A program made the translations under genes and the position numbers. The notes under the pieces were generated by a model. That model was given only the letters and a program-made list of their open reading frames with translations, searched no databases and was not told where the DNA came from. Shown here piece by piece: positions 22,850 through 31,231 of a DNA stretch of 64,000 nucleotides; position 1 is the first letter of the stretch; each line of letters begins with the position of its first letter. The stretch comes from Blastobasis lacticolella (taxonomy: Eukaryota > Arthropoda > Insecta > Lepidoptera > Blastobasidae): NCBI GenBank assembly GCA_905147135.1, contig LR990049.1, positions 18,307,428 through 18,371,427 on the forward strand. Reading direction: 5' to 3'.

Positions 22850-23082
22850 GCGACGACGCAACAGTTCCACCGGCCGGCGAAACAACGCTTGCTACCTTGC
22901 TCTTTCACTCACACGCCCGCCGACATCATTGCGTCTCCCTTTCTCCATCCGCCGCGCCCGCGTGCACTCGACAGTTTTCGTGTCAGCAGTCATTCGCCCC
23001 GCATTATCAATAACAGTTGTATTACGTTTGTGTTGTTATTGTGGACATTTTCTACTAGTAATCATTGTTAAATGGTGTTATA
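22850..23082 (+). promoter_or_regulatory. GC-rich promoter/5'UTR region of the transposase-derived gene
   Basis: 22850-22985 is distinctly CpG-rich compared with its AT-rich surroundings ('cgacgacgcaac', 'ccggccggcgaaac', 'ccgccgcgcccgcg'). It immediately precedes the CDS. That is usual for broadly expressed insect promoters and unusual for transposon flanks. No TATA box is seen. Confidence 0.4.
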
Positions 23083-24432
23083 ATGGCCCCTAGCACTAAA
23101 CTGGGGCGTGGCCAAGTGTTAAAGATACAAACCAAAGAGCTGTTATATAAGCTGCATAGGTATTTCGAGACGGAAATAGACAGGGACCCCAATTCGACTG
23201 TCACGGCAACGCAGCTCGTTACACACGCTACAGGAGTATCAGCGAATGCAATCAAACGCGTGGTAACAGAGTTCAAGGCCGCTGCGCCACATAAAAAGGA
23301 ATACAGACCCGTGAGAAAGCGATGGAAGAAGAACATTCCGGAAGATATCGACTCGCAAGCGATACGGCGGATTATACACAGTTTTTACATGCGAGACGAC
23401 GAATTTCCAGTCATGAAGGATTTGTATCTCATATTGAAAGGTGAATTGGACTATCAGGGCTCGTTGTGTACATTGCGAAGGCATATAACGAAAATGGGAT
23501 TCAAATGGATGGAGAAAGAAGATAATAATTGTATACTGATCGAAAAACATGACGTGCGATTCGCACGAGTTCAATATTTGACCAAATTAGAAGGCTATAG
23601 GGCTCAGGGTAGGTACATTGTTTACACCGGTGAGACTTCCGTGGAGAGTAGCAGAATATCCTCGAAGCAAAAGCCGGATGGCAGCATAACGATGTTGAAA
23701 CAACCGGCTAAAACGAAAATGAATATTTTGTTAGGAGGCGCTCAGGACGAGCTGTTACATCACACGCTGTTTATGTACAACGGGATCAAGAGAGACGTGA
23801 AAGAGGAGGTTGATACGAAAAAGGAAAATTTCGAACAGTCCGAGAACTGGTTTAAGTTCCATTTGATGCCGACATTGAAACCAAACTCCGTGGTGGTTGT
23901 CGACGGAGGCTCGCCTTTCCACAACAGGGTATGGAACCCTGCACCTCACTTTAAGTCGCGTAAGAAGGACATGATGGAATATCTGACCGCTCGGAACGTA
24001 CCGTTCACCAACGACATGTACAAGTCCCAACTGTACCAACTAATTTTGATGAACAAAGATAAATTCTGTGATTATAAGACTGATACTATTTTGAGGGAAC
24101 ACGGCCATACAGTGTTGAGGATACCTCCGCAGCATCCCGACTTGAATCCAATTAAAACTGTGCTAACTGCACTAAAAAGCTACATCGGGAAGGACTTTTG
24201 TATTAGTGTCGAAAGCGTGATGAAAATTGCGAATGAGAAGATAATGTCTTATGACGAGAGTGATTGGTCACTCGCTTGTAGGACCGCGGAAGCGGAAGAG
24301 AATAACTTGAAAGCAATAGACAAAATCATAGACGAGATATCAGAAAACGCGTGTGAATCGGGAGACGAAGAGTCCGAGGACAGCAATATGGAAGAAGATG
24401 CCACAGACCAAGAATCTAATGATAGTGATTAG
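23083..24432 (+). CDS. Domesticated Tc1/mariner (IS630-type) transposase-derived protein
   Basis: Uninterrupted 449-aa frame. I chose ATG 23083 (ataATGg) because the frame upstream of it has no ATG. Residues ~10-130 are helical and basic, in the position of a transposase DNA-binding region. Residues ~175-390 align by motif with the DDE fold of Tc1/mariner-like transposases: IVYTGETSV where active enzymes have LDETW, VVVDGGSPFHNR where they have a DNAPYH motif, and PDLNPIKTVL where they have DLNPIE. The first catalytic Asp is Gly and the last acidic residue is Lys; only the middle Asp remains. The C-terminus (~420-449) is strongly acidic. There are no flanking TIRs and the 5' flank is GC-rich and promoter-like. 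An intact frame with a dead triad points to a host gene. Function unknown. Confidence 0.8.
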   Translation: MAPSTKLGRGQVLKIQTKELLYKLHRYFETEIDRDPNSTVTATQLVTHATGVSANAIKRVVTEFKAAAPHKKEYRPVRKRWKKNIPEDIDSQAIRRIIHSFYMRDDEFPVMKDLYLILKGELDYQGSLCTLRRHITKMGFKWMEKEDNNCILIEKHDVRFARVQYLTKLEGYRAQGRYIVYTGETSVESSRISSKQKPDGSITMLKQPAKTKMNILLGGAQDELLHHTLFMYNGIKRDVKEEVDTKKENFEQSENWFKFHLMPTLKPNSVVVVDGGSPFHNRVWNPAPHFKSRKKDMMEYLTARNVPFTNDMYKSQLYQLILMNKDKFCDYKTDTILREHGHTVLRIPPQHPDLNPIKTVLTALKSYIGKDFCISVESVMKIANEKIMSYDESDWSLACRTAEAEENNLKAIDKIIDEISENACESGDEESEDSNMEEDATDQESNDSD

Positions 24433-25770
24433 TGGGAGAATATGCGATAGTGCCATGTGAAACCAAAGACATAGGGACGTACCTGTAACATTTGTGATAA
24501 CTGTTAGCTCGAATGATAATATGATTGATGCATTTAAATGAAAAACGTTGAACGTTTTTCACAAATATGAACTGTACCGTTTAAAAATGTTTATAGTTAA
24601 GACCAATTGAATGGAATATATTAGCTCTAAGTTAAATGCCCGTGCCTATTTTGTATGATGAATTGATTAATTGTACACCCTTGTAATACCTGTGATTCTT
24701 CAATTCATGAAAAGAATTATATTATAGTGTTGATAAAGTACTTTAGTACTTATTGAAAAACCATAAACTGTGTTCATTCAATAATTTTTATTTCATGTAA
24801 CCTTTGAATTGTAATTGCTACTCTAATGCCCTCTCTAATAATCTCTAATAGTTACAATCATAAAGTAAATAAACAAAGCAAGTTGACGAAGTGGGGAAAA
24901 TTACGAAATTGGAAAGTGGACGAAGTCCTTCTGATTGGCTAGGTATAGGTACCAACTTTATGATTATAATATTCAACAAACTGACAATGTCATACCCAAG
25001 TAAAAACGCTGAGCCATAATTGAAAATGAAAATAAAATATATTTAATTGACTCTGTCTTACATTTGATAACATAAGACGGGTTCTGGTAAGGCTGGTAAT
25101 ACTGCCAGTGCTCCAGATTACCAGAGTTCATTCTTTGTCTGACACAGATTTAATATACTTGTGATCCAAAAGACTGTTTACTCCAGCGGAAAATTTTGCG
25201 GTTTCATATGCCGGTTGTACGAAATCGAAATTCCGACACAAAATTTCCCTTTCCCGCTGTGCCGGACATGTTCTTTTCAATTGGTTATGTACCTTAGAAC
25301 TCTAGACCTCCTCCATGCACAGTTGTGCATCCAAAAAGTTCGCAGGGGAATATTCAAGGTCTCCATATTTTCTCGATTGTATTGAAAATTGCCCATGTTT
25401 TTGCAACAGGGTTTGGGTATTTATCGTGTTTTTATTTCTGTGCACCTATGGGATACGGGGGTGGGTGTTTACGAGTATGTAGACACCTATTTAGGTACTT
25501 ATTAATTGAGCAGACTATAGAAAGTGGCACTCTCTCATCTCTTAAAGCCAGGAGCTCGCCCGCTGGTTTGAAGACATGTGTGAAAGGAAATAGACTTTAT
25601 ACTTCACAGGTAGCTACTCAACGATGTATAAGATAAAGTATGTTTTCTTTTCATACAATTTCTAAAGTCGAGATATCGTGTAGGTTTCCAACTATTCGGG
25701 TCTATCTCTACCAAGTTTATAAGCACTTTACCTAAAGCAGACTGAATTTGGCCGCACAGCAGTCCGCCAA
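24433..25770. other. 3'UTR and intergenic sequence, no gene
   Basis: The sequence after the stop at 24432 is AT-rich, with AATAAA-like signals near 24868 and 25031. Frames at 25161-25636 show no domain. Nothing else is recognised. Confidence 0.4.
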
Positions 25771-25774
25771 ATCT

Positions 25775-25850
25775 GGAGTCGAAACCCGGAACCTCTCGCT
25801 TACGAGTCGGACACCATAACCACTACGCCCCGGGCGCTCTCGCTCGCCAC
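25775..25850 (-). repeat. SINE-1 head fragment
   Basis: On minus it reads as a tRNA-like head with B-box-like 'ggttccgggtttcgactcc' (decayed) and 'gtaagcgagaggt', matching the 5' head of SINE-1. It abuts the truncated 5' end of the following LINE. Confidence 0.5.
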
Positions 25851-25859
25851 TCGTTATAT

Positions 25860-27405
25860 CGTTATGTCACGTGTTACACCAATACCAAAGGCAAAAGACA
25901 TTACCATGGTAGATAATTATAGACCGGTAGCAGTATTATCCTCTTTATCAAAAGTCTTTGAATCAATTCTTTACAGTAATATATATCCCCAAATCAAACC
26001 CTATCTATCCGACGCACAACATGGTTTTACATATGGACGATCTGTAGACACAAACCTTTTAATTCTTACGGATACTATTTCAGGTCTTATGGATACAGGC
26101 ACACAAACAGACGTCATATACTTAGATTTTAGAAAAGCCTTTGATAAAGTAGACAATGACATCCTACTGACTAAACTCATTGATATAGGATTTAGTCCTA
26201 CATTAATAAATTTGTTTGCAGATTATTTACGTGAACGACAACAATTTGTCAAACATGGTCCTTATATGTCTGCCCCCTATCATACCAGGTCAGGAGTAAG
26301 CCAAGGCTCTATTCTTGGACCATTATTGTTCAACTTGATGATTAATGATCTAAACAAAGTAGTAAAACACAGCAAGTGTTTACTTTATGCTGATGACCTT
26401 AAAGTTTTTCGACCCATCAAAGAATTAAAAGACTGTGATTTGCTACAGGAAGACCTCAACGCTTTAGTTCAATGGAGTTTGGACAATAAAATGAATTTTA
26501 CCATCACAAAATGCTCCGCAATGACGTTTACTCGCTCTTTAAAACCCATAAATCGGGATTATTATCTGGATAAAGAACTCATTACGAGGGTCCATTCAGT
26601 AAAAGACCTAGGTGTCACTTTTGATGCTGCTTTATCCTTCAATGATCATATTAGATCTATTGCAGTTGACTGCTATCGCCGTTTGGGATTCGTCATACGT
26701 AACTGCAGAGTTTTTAATAATCCTACCGCAATCAAAATCTTGTACCTAGCTTTGGTGCGAAGTAAAATTGAATGTGCATGTATGGTATGGGACCCAGCTG
26801 AAAGCAAGTACATTCTGTTATTAGAAAAGATCCAAAAAGCTTTTTTACGATTCCTATTTAAAAAAGTATATGGCTATTACCCTTTCTTATATCCTACCAA
26901 ATACTTGTTAGGGATGCTAAGATTTAATTCGCTTGAGACTAGACGCATTCAGCAGTCAATTCAACTGGCTTGTCGTCTTATGCGCGGCGAATCTAACAGT
27001 CCGGAGTTGGTATCGAAGGCGTGTAGGCTCTACGTCCCGGACCGCTACCTGCGCGCTCGCCGCCACCACCTGCTGGCGCCGCCCGCCGCGCGCACGCTCG
27101 CGCATCGCCGCTCCCCGATACCGCTCGCGCTATCGAGACTCCAGGCCCTACTGACAGCAACACCAAGTCTTGATGTTTTCGCCGATTCATGGGGCGAAAT
27201 TATGCGAAAGACCCTAAGTTTCTCAGAAACCTGTACAAATTAAGTATATTTTATTACCTTAATGTACCTACAATATTAGGCTATGCTTGTACTTATTCTT
27301 ATTTTTGTTGATCTTATTTTTATATGTTTAATATTGTTTACATAATTTAGGCTTAAGCTGTAATGTAAACATTATTCCTAAAAATAAATAAATAAATAAA
27401 TAAAT
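25860..27405 (+). mobile_element. 5'-truncated non-LTR retrotransposon (jockey/CR1-like), RT domain
   Basis: An open frame from 25864 to 27243 (459 aa) begins inside the reverse transcriptase: NYRPVAVLSSLSKVFE, then YLDFRKAFDKV, SQGSILGPLLFNLMIND, LLYADDLKVF (catalytic YADD near residue 175), and the usual downstream ASKEL-type C-terminal region. No endonuclease domain is present upstream, so the copy is 5'-truncated. The first ATG is simply internal. It ends with a (TAAA)n tail at 27383-27405, a typical LINE 3' end. The C-terminal part (27000-27130) is unusually GC-rich compared with the rest of the frame. The frame is intact, suggesting a fairly recent insertion, but the copy cannot be autonomous. 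Confidence 0.85.
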
Positions 27406-27533
27406 CTATCATCTCTAGATGTTTATTTTAATTGGTCTATGCTTCACTGTATAATTTGTTCGTGATAAGTATGGTTCGTCCTTCCCCTCCCGACTATTCC
27501 ATTCACTCGTATGTATAGATATGTATATATCAT

Positions 27534-27788
27534 CATCACAGCCTATAACAGTCCACTGCAGGACTTAGGGCCTCTCTTGCGGAAGGGGAGGTTATTGCCA
27601 TAATCTCCACGCTCGGCAGGCGGGCTGGAGATCGCAGTGTTGTAAATATAACATTGGAAAACGCTGCTGCCTATTTTCCAGCCTACGGAGACTCTAGATA
27701 TTTTGCCTCGAAAACATTAGTCGCCTTGTACGACACCCACGAGTGTAAGGGATTGGTGCTATTCTACTCTGCCGGACACCATACGGCC
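27534..27788 (-). repeat. GAT-tailed repeat family, near-complete antisense copy
   Basis: On + it runs from 'atcatcatcacagcct' through 'cagtccactgcaggactta', 'ccacgctcggcaggcggg', 'aacgctgctgcctattttcc', 'gtcgccttgtacgacaccc' to 'gccggacaccatacggcca'. Same layout as 14457-14728. Confidence 0.75.
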
Positions 27789-27934
27789 AAGTACATAGTA
27801 GTGCTCTATTCACCATTTTTCCTACAATAACTCTCCTTTCAACATCAATTTACACTTTTCATCTGACGTAAACCGACGTCCATTTAAGAAAAGGATAACG
27901 AATGTGGAAGAAGCTACAGATATCTGTCAGCTCC

Positions 27935-28190
27935 GTAGCCGTATTCACAATGATTCGAAACCGTTTCCGAAAGATTCGACACGAAATTCGTAAGCTGCGA
28001 ATCCGTGTCGATCTATTCGAAAACTGTTATTCAGAATCCCGATAGATTCCACGGAAACTCTACTCTCTACTAAACATATGAAAATTTCATCAAAATTATC
28101 TGAAACCACATTTTGCTAAGAACTTTTGCGGGGTCCTTTGTCGATTCCGTATCCGAATCCGATTTCCGAGCCATTGTGAATAACGGCTAC
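27935..28190. mobile_element. MITE-4 (256 bp, ~19-bp TIRs)
   Basis: Left end 'gtagccgtattcacaatg' and right end 'cattgtgaataacggctac' are inverses apart from one extra base. Secondary inverted blocks ('gattcgaaaccg', 'cggatacggaatcg') lie just inside. Non-coding. Only one copy is visible here. Confidence 0.7.
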
Positions 28191-28665
28191 AGGACACAGG
28201 ACCATAGCAAGTGGACCATGAGGTGGTCTCTCCCTACCCGGAAAAAGACGTGACGGTATGTGTATCTATGTACCTAGTATATAATATACTGCACTGCACC
28301 TATTTATTTAAGGCAACTGCAGTTCAGGCAGGTTAGCCACTATTTCTTATTTTATTTGTGTTACGTCCCTTATTACAAATCTATGGTGACGCTGTTTATT
28401 TTTAGACTTGGCCGTTCATAAATATCTCGAACAATAGATGCAATAGCTCAATAATATATGATGTAAGTATTACGTAGCCACTATATTGTTTGTGGCACTA
28501 GAAACAATACACACAACTGAATAAATTAGTGTACGAGGTATTATCTACTTAAAATACGTGTATATTTTATTTTCACAGATAGTTATTTACGTAGCTAACT
28601 TACATAGGTTAACAAACATGCTCACGCCATTGTCCTATAGGAGGGACAGGCAGACTATGAACTTG
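28191..28665. other. No gene recognised
   Basis: AT-rich intergenic DNA without a supported feature. Confidence 0.4.
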
Positions 28666-28667
28666 CT

Positions 28668-28862
28668 TCTTTTTCTATACTAATATTATAAAGAGGAAAG
28701 GTTTGATTTTTTGTTTGTTTGTATTGAATAGGCTTCGAAACTACTGGACCGATTTCAAAAATTCTTTCACCGTTGGGAAGCTACACTATCCCCGGGTGAC
28801 ATAGGCTATAATACCCGTGTACCCGTAGTGGTAACCGTGCGAAGCCGGGGCGGCTGCTAGTC
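28668..28862 (+). mobile_element. Helitron-like non-autonomous element
   Basis: Begins 'tctatactaatattataaag' and ends 'gcgaagccggggcgg' followed by 'ctgctagt'. A TC start and a CTAG end preceded by a GC-rich hairpin-capable segment fit Helitron ends (5'-TC...CTRR-3'). The internal text 'ggcttcgaaactactggacc' and 'cccgggtgacataggctata' recurs in fragments near 42375-42598 (inverted) and 43215-43360 (inverted, end only). No TIR and no coding capacity. Confidence 0.55.
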
Positions 28863-29500
28863 TGTTATAAAACACCTAAACACCTCCGATGCTGTGTTGC
28901 GTGTTTTCAACACATGCAGCCTACTGAAAAACTCTCCAACTGATGTGGCTCAAATCCAGCAGTAGACTGAGATGATACTGATCACTTATTGGTGGCTGCT
29001 TCATAGAAAGTATTTTTCGAGAGTGTACGAATACGTAACTATGAGCAGTAGACAATACATCCTATCTGACGATGGATAATTGTAGCTGTAGGTATGACGA
29101 ATCCTAACATCTGTATTCTTATAAATAGACTATCGTAGCAAGCACGATTGAATGAAACATTGATTTCTTTCATCCATGACTAGGAAAGGTGCAAAATTTT
29201 GTACTACATTGGATTGATCAATAGAAAAGTAGGCATAATGTTCTATTCATAGAAAATTATAAATTTCACTACCTTCATTTTAGTTGTGATTTTAATTCTA
29301 CCGAGGGAGGACAAAGAAACCAACGTTATAAATTTTTAAATATTTTAGTTTATTCCAGTTAATTACACTGTACATTAATAATTGGAAGGTAAATTTATTT
29401 TAAAAATAACATTAAAGCAAAAAGGTAAGGCGGTTAAAACTTATTTGGAGCATCAGTCTTACAAAAAACAAATACCTTATTATTAATGACGAATTAACAA
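28863..29500. other. No gene recognised; sHSP 3' flank
   Basis: Nothing coding. The minus-strand poly(A) signal of the neighbouring small HSP gene is probably the TTTATT at about 29394. Confidence 0.4.
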
Positions 29501-29521
29501 TGGTTGAGATCTAGCTACGGC

Positions 29522-30112
29522 TTACTTAATGCTTTTTAGCTCCTGACTAGTATTTTCCTTCTTTACGGGTCCAGTATGGGCAATTGGAACGATTCTTTCT
29601 CCAATAGAGGGTAGTGCAAGGACCTTAGGCGCGGTGACCGTCAAGACACCATCAGAAGACAACTTTGACTCCACTGTGTCGGGCAAACAACCTTCAGGAA
29701 GCGCGTACCTCCTAACAAACTGTCTGGAGACGTAGCCATGCCTATCCCTCTTCTCCTCATGCTTTCCTTGCACCACAACGTAACCATCTTTCACCGTCAC
29801 ACTGACTTCCTCGGGCCTAAAATGTTGGACATCGACGTTTAGTTGGAACTGCTTGTCGTCGCTCGTGATCTTAGTTCCATGCAACTCGTCCAAAGCAAGG
29901 CGGCTCATCGCGTTGGAGACATCCTCGAACCGCCGCATTTGATCCTCCCATGGCCTTAAGGCGTTCTCCCAGGGTTTGAGGAATTCTGGCGCGAAGAAGT
30001 CTCTCGGCACTAGCTGGTGGAACGGGTCGTAATAGCTGCCGGGTCTGAAGAACTCGCGCTCCAAATGACGAAGCGGTCTCTCGAGGTCACCCCAATACGG
30101 AATTAACGACAT
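29522..30112 (-). CDS. Small heat shock protein (alpha-crystallin family)
   Basis: Intronless, 196 aa. The open frame extends further 5', but the start is set at the Met of MSLIPYWGDL because this N-terminus (SLIPYW, then WE.P.RP) is the family norm in insects. Residues ~77-160 form the alpha-crystallin domain: FQLNVDVQHFRPEEVSVTV, VVVQGKHEEKRD, YVSRQFVRRYALPEG, and the signature SSDGVLTVTAPK. The C-terminal ERIVPIAHTG contains the I/V-P-I anchor used for oligomer assembly. These proteins bind unfolding proteins in the cytosol and nucleus and prevent aggregation. Absence of an intron fits stress-inducible transcription. TATA and HSE elements lie upstream (see 30241-30327). It is closest in type to the lepidopteran l(2)efl/Hsp19-21 group; no finer name is justified. 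Confidence 0.95.
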   Translation of the reverse strand: MSLIPYWGDLERPLRHLEREFFRPGSYYDPFHQLVPRDFFAPEFLKPWENALRPWEDQMRRFEDVSNAMSRLALDELHGTKITSDDKQFQLNVDVQHFRPEEVSVTVKDGYVVVQGKHEEKRDRHGYVSRQFVRRYALPEGCLPDTVESKLSSDGVLTVTAPKVLALPSIGERIVPIAHTGPVKKENTSQELKSIK

Positions 30113-30240
30113 TTTTACGGAAAAAGTCACGGAAAAAGTGATTAAATTGCGCGGTAAGGGTTTCTTCGCAGTGCGGTACTTCGCAGTCGAATTAGCAATC
30201 TTGTATCGTCGAAACTTGTCTCTCACCGCTCGTTCACGCA

Positions 30241-30327
30241 GCTTATATACGCTGCGATTGGCGCCACCTACATTACTTAGCGTGAATCTAGAAAATTCAA
30301 GAGACAATATTCGAGAATACGCCCGAA
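30241..30327 (-). promoter_or_regulatory. Heat-shock promoter: TATA box and HSE units
   Basis: The minus-strand TATA box 'gtatataagc' is at 30241-30250, about 130 bp before the ATG. Upstream are two heat-shock element clusters in the 5-bp register expected for HSF trimers. 30291-30298 is GAAaaTTC with a flanking GAG unit at 30301. 30310-30317 is TTCgaGAA with another GAA at 30325-30327. This is direct sequence support for heat-inducible expression. Confidence 0.75.
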
Positions 30328-30651
30328 TCAAGTTGAACGTAAACACGGCGATCGTTGTTGTAGAAACCTGTCCACTATACACAGTTGGGTAATACCATGG
30401 TACGTGTGCTGCCCTCTAGTGTCGAGTAGTGTTACTAAATACCACAATATCGTGCCAAAGGTGATGCTCGTTCGAGGACTACTCACTAGATGTCGTATGG
30501 AAAGTAAACAAAGCAGCAACTGTCAATTTGACATGAATGACATCAACCAACAAACTACAAACAGTTGTTTACCTTTGGGTGGGACTTTGTTTTGGTTATT
30601 GATTGAACGTATTGTTCATTTATCTCGTGTTATGGAGAATAAATTAAATAT

Positions 30652-30777
30652 ATGCATCAATGTTATGTATCTAAATGCAAAAACTTAGGGGTTCATCTAT
30701 TTCCCAAAAAGATAAAGGTCCGTCAGCAATGGGAAATAGCTGTTGGACGTAAGGCAACTAAGCACGCCCGACTGTGA
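30652..30777 (+). pseudogene. THAP-type zinc finger N-terminal fragment
   Basis: A 41-codon frame starts MHQCYVSKCKNLGVHLFPK and continues to QQWEIAVGRKATKHARL before a TGA. This is the first half of a THAP domain (C-x4-C, then the FP and W positions). The downstream C-x2-H pair is missing: at the place where family members read RLCS.HF the frame stops immediately after RL. An alternative is a first exon using donor GTAAGG at 30750, with later exons I cannot find nearby. It is divergently placed about 540 bp from the small HSP gene start. Probably a fragment of a P-element-like or THAP host gene. Confidence 0.5.
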
Positions 30778-31231
30778 CACAAAGGCCTTCTGCATTCAGT
30801 TAGTATCTGCGATCTTTAGTCGCCACTCGAAACCGTATTGCCTTATCGAGTAGAGTATCTGTTCTGCGACTCCCCAAATTTGTTTTGCTTTTATGCCTAT
30901 TGGCATAATTGTTTAGTATTATTGCTGTTAAATATCATGTGATACATGACGTGTCGCAGGCCTACTGGGGTAGGCTTCTTGAGTGACCTTGGTACGCTTG
31001 CGGACCTCATTTCTAATTCAATCGCGCAATGAGATTCCGAACACCTTTCTATTGCCGTTTGGGTGACAGTGAAGAAAAGGCCCACAATGAGCGTCTCTAC
31101 TCCGTAAGTAATCACTGTTCAGACATTTAATATTTCGGGTATCTGTGTAGGTATGCCGATATGCATTGACGAAAGAAAAGGAAAGAAATTAAAACGCAAT
31201 GCCGTCGGTTATTTGTAAATTTACTCAGCTA
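30778..31231. other. Intergenic, no gene recognised
   Basis: Sequence between the THAP fragment and the end of GH1 gene A. No feature supported. Confidence 0.4.

Noticed and set aside
23083..24432. Active autonomous mariner transposon
   Set aside because: No TIRs or TA duplication flank it and two catalytic acids are replaced; better read as a domesticated gene.
29522..30382. 286-aa version of the small HSP starting at 30382
   Set aside because: The extra 90 residues cross the TATA box and the heat-shock elements and lack similarity to the family; the start at 30112 gives the conserved N-terminus.
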